A stretch of DNA of 19,980 nt from Promethearchaeota archaeon. GTDB lineage: Archaea; Asgardarchaeota; Lokiarchaeia; Sigynarchaeales; SOKP01. Shown in pieces: positions 14,517 to 19,980 of the stretch; position 1 is the stretch's first letter; each line of letters starts with the position of its first letter. The position numbers were made by a program, and so were the translations under genes. The stretch lies in NCBI GenBank assembly GCA_030620005.1, contig JAUXAJ010000065.1:1-19980 (forward strand). Direction: 5' to 3'. The notes under the pieces are model-generated. The model did not search any database and was not told where the DNA came from. It was given only the letters and a program-made list of their open reading frames with translations.

Positions 14517-15458
14517 ATGAATGAAATTGTTGGATTAGGGGAAGTAGTTGTTGATTTTGTAATGGAAATCCCACATTTTCCAAAACCAGACGAAAAAATC
14601 GATGCATTAAGCGAAAACTATTTTTCTGGTGGTGTAACTGCTAATTTTCTGGTGGCAGTCGCAAGGTTAGGGATTTCTTGTGGGTTTATAGGGGCTGTTG
14701 GAGACGATTCATATGGAGATTTTTTGATTGATGATTTTAAAAGCGAAAATGTAGATACGTCAATGATTGTAAAAAAAAAAGGACAAAAAACCCCTATTAA
14801 TTTCATTATTGTTGCGTTGGGAGAAAAAATCATCATTCAATCACCTCACATGCAAACAACAAAAATAGAAATCTCAGATCTTTCTGGTTTTATAGAAAAT
14901 TCAATAGAAAATTCAAAAACTCTTCATACGACGATGATTCATCCAAAAGTAACAAATCACGCTATTAATATCGCTAAAAAATGTGATGTAAAGGTTAGCA
15001 TTGATTTAGAATCTCAAATAGCTCAGCGAGGATGGATTTATTTAAAAGAAACTTTATTTAAAGCAGATATTTTAATACCAAACAAAGAAGGGGCAAAATC
15101 GATTACAAATAGTAGTACACCAGAAAAAGCTGCTAAAATTTTAATAAAAAAAGGAATTCCAATTGTCATCATAACATTGGGAAGTAAAGGGGCTTTAATT
15201 ACAACAGAAAAGTTTCAAAAAGAAATTCCTACATATAATGTCAACAAAATAGTCGATACCACTGGAGCAGGCGATGCTTTTAATGGAGCCTTTTCTGTGT
15301 CCTATTGGATTAAGGAATGGGAGCTAGAAAAGTCTGTTAGATATGCTAATGCTGCTGCTTCTTTAAAAATTCAAAAATTAGGCGCTCGTACGGGGATGTC
15401 TAGAGAGAGAGAAATTTTGAAATTTCTTAAAGAAAATAACGATCCCTACTTTATCTAA
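14517..15458 (+). CDS. PfkB/ribokinase-family sugar or nucleoside kinase
   Basis: This 313-residue protein (from the ATG; a TTG 12 bases upstream would add four residues) is a PfkB-family kinase. The N-terminal substrate-binding motif is VGLGEVVVDFVMEIPHFPKPDEKIDA, then GGVTANFLVAVARLG. The C-terminal PfkB signature DTTGAGDAFNGAF holds the anion hole and catalytic base Asp, and KGIPIVIITLGSKGALI lines the nucleotide site. The substrate cannot be told from sequence: ribose, 2-keto-3-deoxy-gluconate and nucleoside kinases all share these motifs. It follows RPA on the same strand after a 65-base gap with a T-run, so co-transcription is uncertain. Ends with a normal TAA. Confidence 0.9.
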   Translation: MNEIVGLGEVVVDFVMEIPHFPKPDEKIDALSENYFSGGVTANFLVAVARLGISCGFIGAVGDDSYGDFLIDDFKSENVDTSMIVKKKGQKTPINFIIVALGEKIIIQSPHMQTTKIEISDLSGFIENSIENSKTLHTTMIHPKVTNHAINIAKKCDVKVSIDLESQIAQRGWIYLKETLFKADILIPNKEGAKSITNSSTPEKAAKILIKKGIPIVIITLGSKGALITTEKFQKEIPTYNVNKIVDTTGAGDAFNGAFSVSYWIKEWELEKSVRYANAAASLKIQKLGARTGMSREREILKFLKENNDPYFI

Positions 15459-15518
15459 GTCTTTATTCTGGACATGAAATAATTTTATAAATATAAAAAG
15501 AAAAATAATCCATCCATT

Positions 15519-15956
15519 TTAATTAATAAGATAAGTATTTTCATAATCATCTGGCTTTTTAATTAAACTAAGAAGGCTATCAAGAAAGTTTTTAGGGGAA
15601 TTTTCGTCAATTTTCCTATTAAAAGGCCAAATTCCAATGAGATAATATCCTGATTTTTTTTCGTTGCCTATTAGAAAACCTTCCCTTTTTCTGTCAGATT
15701 TTAACTTATAAAGAATTACCATGTAATCCTTATATTTAAATAATGGTCCTCCATTTCCCAATTTTTTTACATCTTCAATATTTTTAAAAAACATGATGTT
15801 TGGGTGATGTTCGCTTAATTCTTTTAAACCAAAAAAAAACCTAGGAGGTATGTTTAAAACTTTTTCAGATATTATATCTTTAAAGGTTAAAGTTAGTTCG
15901 TTATAATCATATTCTTTAATCCCTTTAAATATTACCTTATAAATAATAGAGCTCAT
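15519..15956 (-). CDS. hypothetical protein, 145 aa
   Basis: I do not recognise this protein. It has 145 residues with a normal codon pattern and no internal irregularity. Predicted features are an N-terminal strand-helix (IIYKVIFKGIKEYDYNEL), the turn NIPPRFFFGLKELSEHHPNIMFF, a central strand DYMVILYKLK, and a strand/turn GYYLIGIWPFNR followed by a C-terminal helix FLDSLLSLIKK. The mix of aromatic residues and G-I-W-P-F suggests a compact alpha/beta domain, perhaps a binding or roadblock-like fold, but no motif supports a function. It is on the minus strand, tail to tail with the PfkB gene, and 158 bases downstream (in transcript direction upstream) of nothing else obvious. A small, probably real gene. 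Confidence 0.6.
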   Translation of the reverse strand: MSSIIYKVIFKGIKEYDYNELTLTFKDIISEKVLNIPPRFFFGLKELSEHHPNIMFFKNIEDVKKLGNGGPLFKYKDYMVILYKLKSDRKREGFLIGNEKKSGYYLIGIWPFNRKIDENSPKNFLDSLLSLIKKPDDYENTYLIN

Positions 15957-16109
15957 TTAAGTTTCATTTCTGATTGTTTTAATCCCTTTAGACTAATTTT
16001 ATATATTAATCAAATTTTAATTTTTTAAAAAAAATAAAAAGTATATAATGATTTTTTTTATGTGTTGTTCTCTTGAATCATTATATTCTAGACTCATTTG
16101 TTTTAGAAA

Positions 16110-16451
16110 TTACCTTCTTCTCTTAACTTGAGTTTTACCATGAATCATTATATTTTCTTCTGGAAAACCAAAATCTATTAAAAATCTTTTCATTTTGAAT
16201 TTATGATCTCCTTGAAGTTCTACTTCATTTCCTCTAACTGTCCCGCCAGAAGCGCATTTTTTTTTCGCTTGCGTTAAAATATCTTTTAAATTCACATCAA
16301 AATTACCAATAAAAGTCATAACAGTTACAACTCTCCCCCATTTTCTCCTGTCGTTAGTTATAATTATTTGCTGTTCATCAGCGCCTAACCCTTCACAGAT
16401 GCAGAGTTCTTTTGGGAATGAGCAAACAGAACATATATCGTCGTCTTTAAT
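16110..16451 (-). CDS. translation initiation factor eIF1/SUI1, no standard start codon
   Basis: The C-terminal SUI1 core is unmistakable: VTVMTFIGNFDVN, LKDILTQAKKKCASGGTVRGN, VELQGDHKFKMKRFLIDFGFPEENI. In the same frame upstream lie DRRKWGRVVTV, the first SUI1 strand, and an N-terminal zinc knuckle C-SVC-SFPKELC-I-C as in archaeal eIF1. Starting at the ATG at 16319 would drop the first strand and the knuckle, so the true protein is longer. The frame is open back to a TGA at 16461-16463, but between them there is no ATG, GTG or TTG. I place the start at the ATT (16449-16451) as the best near-cognate. Alternatively, a GTG at 16462-16464 in another frame, preceded by AAAGGTT, would become the start if one A were absent from the A6 run. 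eIF1 positions Met-tRNA and enforces start-codon fidelity on the small ribosomal subunit. Confidence 0.8.
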   Translation of the reverse strand: MKDDDICSVCSFPKELCICEGLGADEQQIIITNDRRKWGRVVTVMTFIGNFDVNLKDILTQAKKKCASGGTVRGNEVELQGDHKFKMKRFLIDFGFPEENIMIHGKTQVKRRR

Positions 16452-16748
16452 ACTCTTTTTTCACAACCTTTCTTATTAATATTTATTAAATAATTTCTAA
16501 AAGATAATAGAATGAAATGTTTTAAAAATCTTTTTCATTTCAGTCATGTTTTTCTATTTTTTTTTAAATTATCAATTATATAATTGCATTTTTAATTTTA
16601 TCAATAGTATTTTGAGTCAATTTCTTTATCCATTCAAAATCTATTATTTTTAATAGATCATAAAAATATTCCTTTAAAATGAAAATTTAAATTCCAAGAC
16701 TTTGATATAATTATTAAAAAAAAAATAATAGATTTTGATTGTAAAACG

Positions 16749-17282
16749 ATGCAGAATTCTTGGATTTTTAAAGTAATCGTAGCTGGCTCTGGTGGGGTTG
16801 GAAAAACTGCAATGATCACGCGTTATTGCTCTGGAAAATTTGAAGAAGGGTACAAAATGACTATAGGTGCTGGATTTCATACTAAATCGGAAGTTCTTGA
16901 TACTGGTGAATCCGTTAAAATGCAACTCTGGGATTTTGCTGGTGAACGGAGATTTCGTGAATTACTACCCGATTACTGTAAAGGCGCAAGCGGCGCTTTT
17001 ATATGTTTTGATATAAGTGATTACGAAACTTTTAGAGAAGTACCAGAGTGGTTAAAGATAATAAGACAAAAGGCCGGTTTCGTTCCAATCATCCTAATGG
17101 GAATGAAATGGGACCTCCCCCAACATGAAATAAACTTCGACTTAGCAAGCGATTACGCTAAAAAGGCAAAATGTAACCAGTGCGTGTTTTGCTCTGCAAA
17201 AAAAAATATTAATATTAACGAGTCGTTTGGGGCAATGTCTAAGTGGCTGATATACTACGCGTCTCAGCCCGATAGTAAATAA
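16749..17282 (+). CDS. Ras-superfamily small GTPase (Asgard type) with variant G4 motif
   Basis: This 177-residue protein is a single G domain. G1 is GSGGVGKT (13-20), switch I Thr is T38 in YKMTIGAGF, G3 is WDFAGERRF (61-69) and G5 is CSAKK (148-152). The G3 Gln used for hydrolysis in Ras (DTAGQ) is Glu here (DFAGE), which is common in Asgard relatives. The G4 motif, NKxD in almost all GTPases, reads MKWD (119-122): the Asp and Lys remain, but the Asn that contacts guanine is Met. Asp122 still gives guanine specificity, so weaker binding rather than loss is expected. There is no C-terminal prenylation motif, so membrane attachment, if any, must come from partners. It may act in the primitive membrane or cytoskeletal signalling proposed for Asgard archaea. 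Confidence 0.9.
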   Translation: MQNSWIFKVIVAGSGGVGKTAMITRYCSGKFEEGYKMTIGAGFHTKSEVLDTGESVKMQLWDFAGERRFRELLPDYCKGASGAFICFDISDYETFREVPEWLKIIRQKAGFVPIILMGMKWDLPQHEINFDLASDYAKKAKCNQCVFCSAKKNININESFGAMSKWLIYYASQPDSK

Positions 17283-17339
17283 TAATTTATTCATAATACT
17301 TTCAAAATGTTTCAATATTTCTCAATTTTTACAAGTAAT

Positions 17340-17474
17340 TTAAAAAGAATCGTATTCTTTTGCATTGTCACAATGAAAACTCTTACCACCTCTAACAGGT
17401 CGCGTTTTCTTACTGGAACTGCCAAGATACGGTAGTTTTCCGCATGCGAAACATTTTTTTTGAAGTGTTAGCGG
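17340..17474 (-). pseudogene. zinc-motif fragment, unknown
   Basis: Minus-strand open stretch of 44 codons after an in-frame TAG (17475), ending at TAA 17340. It reads PLTLQKKCFACGKLPYLG then SSSKKTRPVRGGKSFHCDNAKEYDSF: a C-x2-C near the start and an H-C near the end, with a basic middle. This could be a half zinc finger. There is no ATG, GTG or TTG before the first Cys in frame, so it is probably a remnant. The GC content is higher than the flanks. On the plus strand at 17509-17592 another short readable stretch (MLAVWPGMKFDFLESE...) lies next to it; both may be relics. Confidence 0.3.
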
Positions 17475-17667
17475 CTATTACTTACTTGAAAGAAATGGAA
17501 TGAAGGTATGCTTGCAGTTTGGCCAGGAATGAAATTTGACTTTCTCGAATCTGAATGTTATAAAGGGCCAATAGATAGATATTTATAAGACTTATAATGT
17601 TAATGTAATAAAATTTAAAATTGAAAATAGATTTATATAATTATTAAAAAAAGCCTCCGTAGCTCAG

Positions 17668-17698
17668 AGCATACTTGATGTCCGAGCTTTGCGAGTAT
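17668..17698 (+). other. tRNA-Asn intron 1, D loop, about 31 nt
   Basis: Insert between A14-G15 and the GG of the D loop. It contains a hairpin ATACT...AGTAT. Removing it gives a 9-base loop AGCTAGGTA, normal size. Ends are uncertain by one or two bases. Confidence 0.75.
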
Positions 17699-17710
17699 CT
17701 AGGTAGAGCA

Positions 17711-17745
17711 CTGAGTAACAACTAATGCTCAGCCCGCCCATAGCA
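17711..17745 (+). other. tRNA-Asn intron 2, between positions 26 and 27, about 35 nt
   Basis: Insert between A26 and the first base of the anticodon stem, flanked by an AGCAC direct repeat so the ends can slide by up to five bases. Internally CTGAG and CTCAG can pair. Confidence 0.75.
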
Positions 17746-17752
17746 CCCGGCT

Positions 17753-17781
17753 ATCGTGCCTGTTTAACAGTACGACCGGAA
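17753..17781 (+). other. tRNA-Asn intron 3, anticodon loop, about 29 nt
   Basis: Insert after U33 and before the anticodon GTT. It has a stem TCGT/ACGA with CTGT/ACAG above it. This is unlike the usual 37/38 site. The position is inferred from restoring a 7-base loop with a readable anticodon. A strict bulge-helix-bulge is not evident, so the exact ends are less sure than for the others. Confidence 0.65.
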
Positions 17782-17808
17782 GTTAACCGGGCGGTCCCAT
17801 GTTCGATA

Positions 17809-17838
17809 TTGCGATTGACCTCCAATCTCAAAGAAAGC
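17809..17838 (+). other. tRNA-Asn intron 4, T loop, about 30 nt
   Basis: Insert within the seven-base T loop, after TTCGA or TTCGATA and before the CATGG strand. The T stem pairs perfectly once it is removed. Ends may shift by one or two bases. Confidence 0.75.
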
Positions 17839-17861
17839 CATGGCGGGGGCGTTCCTTCTTA

Positions 17862-17869
17862 TTTTTTTT
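17862..17869 (+). terminator. T-run downstream of tRNA-Asn
   Basis: Eight T residues, with more T-rich sequence around them, begin 11 bases after the discriminator base of tRNA-Asn. This fits archaeal oligo-T termination. Confidence 0.5.
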
Positions 17870-17990
17870 ATTTTAACAGGAAAAAATAGTAAGCTACATC
17901 TTGGTTATAAATTTTCATTTGATAATGGATAAAACATTTTTAAATGAAAATGTAAAATAGTAATAAAAAATTAACGCAAAAGCGCTTGTA

Positions 17991-18094
17991 TGCTCCCGCC
18001 GGGATTCGAACCCGGGTCACAGGGGTGAAAGCCCTGCATGCCTATCCCTTTCTTTTAAATCATAGAAAGATTGGCCGGACTACACTACGGGAGC
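17991..18094 (-). tRNA. tRNA-Glu(UUC) with one non-canonical intron
   Basis: Minus strand: acceptor GCTCCCG/CGGGAGC, discriminator A, D arm TAGTGTAGTCCGGCCAATC, anticodon arm CAGGG-CTTTCAC-CCCTG, T arm CCGGG-TTCGAAT-CCCGG. Anticodon UUC (complement of 18027-18029). After removal of a 29-base insert the tRNA is 75 nt. The D arm is the usual one for archaeal tRNA-Glu. Confidence 0.95.
18040..18068 (-). other. tRNA-Glu intron, D-stem/anticodon junction, 29 nt
   Basis: Insert between CCAATC (3' D-stem side) and ATGCAGGG, that is around tRNA position 25. TTTCTA and complementary bases inside it suggest a hairpin (CTTTCT/AGAAAG). The 37/38 site of this tRNA is uninterrupted. Confidence 0.8.
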
Positions 18095-18315
18095 AATTTT
18101 TCAAATTATTTGAATCTTATTATTAGATTAATTTAAAAAAATATAACTTGGTATTAATTTGTAATTAATTCTTGATTTTAAATTTTTTTATATTCCAATT
18201 TTAAAAGCCTTATTCAAAGATCCAATGTTTAATTAAAAGTATTATAGTTTAATTTTGATTTTATTAGGTCAAAAACTCTTTTCAAGAAATTTTAATAATC
18301 TGCAAAATAAATTAA

Positions 18316-18400
18316 TGCGGGAAGGGAGATTTGAACTCCCGAACTCCTACGAGACTGGATTCTAAGTCCAGCGCCTTTAACCAGACTTGGCAATTCCCGC
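18316..18400 (-). tRNA. tRNA-Leu(UAG), intronless
   Basis: Minus strand, 85 nt: acceptor GCGGGAA/TTCCCGC, discriminator A, D arm TTGCCAAGTCTGGTTAAAGGCG, anticodon arm CTGGA-CTTAGAA-TCCAG (anticodon UAG, complement of 18362-18364), long variable arm, T arm GGGAG-TTCAAAT-CTCCC. No insert, unlike the three other tRNA genes in this window. Confidence 0.95.
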
Positions 18401-18770
18401 AAGTAAAAATTTTTTTCCACTAAATAGAAAAAGTATTTCTTTTGTTCCGGTTAATCCAAGAGATAATTCGTCGATAATAGTTTGTGTTTATAGATATAAT
18501 TAAAAATATAATACACCAAAAATTAAAAAATTTCTTTTTTACAACTTTATATTTTTAAATTTTTTACTTTTCTTGAATAATAAAACACTTTTTCTAAGAT
18601 TATTTGATGGTATTTTTTTAGATAAACTTAAATCAAGCCGACTTATTCAATTTACGGCAATTATTAAAGAATTTTTAAACGAGTTTATCAGTGGGTTTTT
18701 ATATCTTTTAATTAAGTAATAATAAGAAAAGTTAAAATTAAATAAAAAGTAAATAAAATCCGATATTTGA
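18401..18770. other. AT-rich gap without recognisable gene
   Basis: No coding stretch or RNA that I can support. Very AT-rich, ending with A-rich sequence before the small ORF at 18771. It presumably holds the promoters of tRNA-Leu (minus strand) and of the downstream ORF. Confidence 0.5.
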
Positions 18771-19016
18771 ATGTTTAATAATAATCGTAAAAAAATCGCC
18801 AATTTGTTGTCAAGCGGCATCTCTTTATTAGAATTATGCTATTACAAGGCGGAATCAAGACAAGACAGAGAAAAAATACAAGTTAATTTGGAAATGGCAA
18901 GAAATATCGAGTTTAATTTGCGTAAAATGGAAAAATTCAATCGTTTTCCAAAGAATACTAAAAAATGGAATATATTATTGAAAGTGTTAACAAATAAGAA
19001 ACTTAATGGCATTTAA
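18771..19016 (+). CDS. hypothetical protein, 81 aa
   Basis: Not recognised. Eighty-one residues, strongly basic and helical: NNRKKIANLLSSGISLLEL at the start, then KAESRQDREKIQVNLEMARNIEFNLRKMEKF, then a Lys/Asn-rich tail. The helical heptads around 15-55 could form a small coiled-coil or two-helix protein. Start ATG follows an AT-rich leader with no clear ribosome site. The next element is a palindrome 10 bases past the stop. It could be genuine or chance in AT-rich DNA; the regular helical pattern favours genuine. Confidence 0.4.
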   Translation: MFNNNRKKIANLLSSGISLLELCYYKAESRQDREKIQVNLEMARNIEFNLRKMEKFNRFPKNTKKWNILLKVLTNKKLNGI

Positions 19017-19025
19017 ATTATATTT

Positions 19026-19041
19026 AAGCCCATATGGGCTT
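19026..19041. repeat. 16-bp perfect palindrome AAGCCCATATGGGCTT
   Basis: Dyad with no spacer, 10 bases after the stop of the 81-residue ORF. It could be a transcription terminator-like hairpin (no T-run follows) or a dimeric regulator site. Confidence 0.5.
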
Positions 19042-19518
19042 CGCCGAATCTGTTTCTAAAAAAATGTCACAAAATTAAAAGATTTTTATTTATTATTGTT
19101 AAACACTATCTATAAAGTTGGACATGCTTGGACAGCACGTCATATCCCGTCGATAGCGGAACCGGAGGTCCAATGATGATCGTTAATTATCAAGCTGTCG
19201 CTTGGTGTTTTCGCACTAATAATAAGGCCTGCTAAATAATTTAGATTTTTATCCAATGCTATAGAATATTTCCAAATTTTTTTGAAATTCATTTTGAATT
19301 TTATTAATAATCTTTTTTTAAAGAATTTCCTACTACTATATACAATTTTAATTCCAATTTTCACTGAATTTAACTGTTTAACCATTTTAATCACATAATT
19401 ACGGATCAATAACTCGCACTGTTTTGGTAAAGGTTATTTATATAAACATGCAAAAATGTGTAATCCGTATATTTTTACACCATTTTTTTTTATTTATTAT
19501 CACAAAATTAAGTTAAAT
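19042..19518. other. gap with a GC-richer island and no supported gene
   Basis: Bases 19120-19215 are richer in G and C than the flanks, like the remnants elsewhere in the window. Frames on both strands are readable for 30-90 codons (an 89-codon minus-strand frame 19140-19409, a plus-strand stretch with SGTGGPMMIVNYQAVAW), but none matches a family I know. Treated as decayed or noncoding. Confidence 0.4.
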
Positions 19519-19538
19519 AATTATTTGATCAAATAATT
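19519..19538. promoter_or_regulatory. 20-bp perfect palindrome upstream of tfb
   Basis: Half-site AATTATTTGA meets its exact reverse complement with no spacer, 124 bases before the tfb start. The dyad suits a dimeric winged-helix or HTH regulator. First of three inverted repeats in 111 bases. Confidence 0.5.
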
Positions 19539-19573
19539 TTACAACAAAACATTTAAATATGAGTATGGGATCT

Positions 19574-19607
19574 AAATATTTATACACAACAGTGTGTAAA
19601 AATATTT
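19574..19607. promoter_or_regulatory. 15-bp inverted repeat with 4-bp spacer upstream of tfb
   Basis: AAATATTTATACACA faces TGTGTAAAAATATTT with a single mismatch and an ACAG spacer. It includes a TATA-like TATTTATA, so binding here could block or form the tfb promoter, or the RNA may fold as a leader hairpin. Confidence 0.5.
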
Positions 19608-19608
19608 C

Positions 19609-19629
19609 TTTGAGATAAAAAATCTCAAA
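19609..19629. promoter_or_regulatory. 8-bp inverted repeat with 5-A loop upstream of tfb
   Basis: TTTGAGAT, five A, ATCTCAAA: a perfect hairpin directly after the previous repeat and about 33 bases before the tfb ATG. If transcribed it would sit in the 5' leader. Confidence 0.5.
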
Positions 19630-19648
19630 AAAAAGAAAAAAAAATAGT

Positions 19649-19654
19649 TGAGGT
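19649..19654 (+). promoter_or_regulatory. ribosome binding site of tfb
   Basis: TGAGGT, complementary to the 16S 3' end, ends 8 bases before ATG 19663 and fixes that start. Confidence 0.65.
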
Positions 19655-19662
19655 ATAAAAAA

Positions 19663-19980
19663 ATGGTAGTCGAAATAGAATTGATTTCAAACTTATGTCC
19701 TGAATGTGGCGGGGATACAATTTCAATAGCAGAGCGTGGGGAGACTGTCTGCAAGCAATGTGGGCTTGTTGTATGGGAACGTGAAGTAGATATTTCTCAT
19801 TCCGGCATTCGAGCTTACACAAAACAAGACAAGGATAAGAAAGAAAGAACGGGATCGCCTATTTCTATCCTAATGCCCGATATAGGTCTAAGCATGATTA
19901 TTGATCGATCAAAAATCAAAAATCCTGATTTGCGAAGGGCTGCGAAATGGAATACGCATTTGACGTGGGAAAAAAGAAAT
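19663..19980 (+). CDS. tfb: transcription factor B (TFIIB homologue), 3'-truncated by window
   Basis: The frame is open from ATG 19663 to the end of the window (106 codons). The N-terminal zinc ribbon is complete: C12-x2-C15 in NLCPECGG, then C30-x2-C33 in TVCKQCGLVVWERE. The B-reader/B-linker region follows (KKERTGSPISILMPDIGLSMIID), with the expected G-SP and D-x-GLS-x-I-I motifs. The two cyclin-like repeats lie beyond the window. TFB recruits RNA polymerase to TBP-bound promoters. A ribosome site and three inverted repeats precede it. A degenerate relative of the zinc ribbon occurs at 1345-1536, so the genome may once have had another TFB close by. Confidence 0.93.
   Translation, partial: MVVEIELISNLCPECGGDTISIAERGETVCKQCGLVVWEREVDISHSGIRAYTKQDKDKKERTGSPISILMPDIGLSMIIDRSKIKNPDLRRAAKWNTHLTWEKRN

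Larger units (their letters stand above)
17653..17851 (+). tRNA. tRNA-Asn(GUU) interrupted by four introns
   Basis: Acceptor strands GCCTCCG (17653-17659) and CGGGGGC (17844-17850) pair with one G-U, with discriminator G17851. D stem GCTC/GAGC (17662-17665, 17706-17709), anticodon stem CCCGG/CCGGG (17746-17750, 17787-17791), variable loop CGGTC, T stem CCATG/CATGG (17797-17801, 17839-17843). All helices of a cloverleaf are present, but four inserts must be removed: about 31, 35, 29 and 30 bases. This leaves a 74-nt tRNA with anticodon loop CTGTTAA, anticodon GUU (17782-17784). The G discriminator, GTAGCTCA D arm and GGTC variable loop fit archaeal tRNA-Asn. The identity rests on the anticodon-loop intron ending just before GTT; other splits of that loop give no sensible anticodon. 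Confidence 0.88.

Noticed and set aside
16317..16319. ATG as start of a 69-residue eIF1
   Set aside because: It would drop the first beta strand of the SUI1 fold and the conserved zinc knuckle, both of which are encoded in the same frame upstream.
19140..19409. 89-codon minus-strand ORF
   Set aside because: The N-terminal half is Lys/Phe/Ile-rich low-information sequence; the C-terminal half crosses a GC-richer island, probably a relic. No family match and no start signal.
1..19980. CRISPR array or phage/defence system
   Set aside because: No regularly spaced repeats, no cas-like or integrase-like frame on either strand.

Overview
The window is AT-rich archaeal DNA, most likely from an Asgard archaeon (Lokiarchaeia-like relatives are my best guess). 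The evidence is a Ras-type small GTPase, a RING-finger protein, a proteasome-assembly-chaperone-like protein, eIF1, TFIIB, a multi-OB-fold RPA, archaeal pantoate kinase, archaeal UMP kinase, the methanofuran enzyme MfnB, and tRNA genes interrupted by bulge-helix-bulge-type introns. No rRNA, CRISPR array, transposase or phage gene is visible.

Layout. 1-911: the 3' part of an AroA'-type aldolase gene carrying an in-frame TGA, then a small PAC4-like gene. 912-1772: a decayed stretch with a relic TFIIB zinc ribbon and a possible relic of an archaeo-eukaryotic primase. 1773-4576: the tldD-tldE (pmbA) peptidase pair, translationally coupled, minus strand. 4847-5011: tRNA-Leu(CAA) with two introns. 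5238-5562: frameshifted remnant of a GPH-type sugar transporter. 5703-7830: DUF2116-like zinc protein, UMP kinase, and divergent pantoate kinase. 7873-8551: broken coiled-coil genes. 8629-10801: mfnB, a GNAT acetyltransferase and proC in one minus-strand run. 11013-11540: RING protein. 11672-11791: relic of a hexapeptide-repeat acetyltransferase. 11777-15458: HisA-like protein, RPA, PfkB-family kinase. 15519-17282: unknown protein, eIF1, small GTPase. 17340-18400: zinc-motif remnant and three tRNAs (Asn, Glu, Leu). 18401-19662: sparse AT-rich DNA with a small hypothetical gene and a run of inverted repeats. 19663-end: a TFIIB gene cut by the window edge.

How the genes fit together. Most are housekeeping: aromatic precursor synthesis (AroA'), CoA synthesis (pantoate kinase), pyrimidine nucleotides (UMP kinase), proline (ProC), methanofuran-type C1 cofactor (MfnB, perhaps the HisA-like protein), DNA maintenance (RPA), transcription (TFB) and translation start (eIF1). 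Between them lie several eroded gene fragments, so the intergenic DNA is a graveyard of small pseudogenes rather than empty.

The strongest unusual signals are: (i) tRNA-Asn(GUU), whose mature 74-nt form can be rebuilt only by removing four separate introns, in the D loop, before the anticodon stem, in the anticodon loop and in the T loop; (ii) an eIF1 gene whose conserved N-terminal zinc knuckle is encoded in frame but with no AUG, GUG or UUG start, leaving AUU or a frameshift in an A6 run; (iii) a Ras-like GTPase with MKWD in place of NKxD; (iv) a premature TGA in the AroA' gene; and (v) three inverted repeats stacked directly upstream of the TFB gene.
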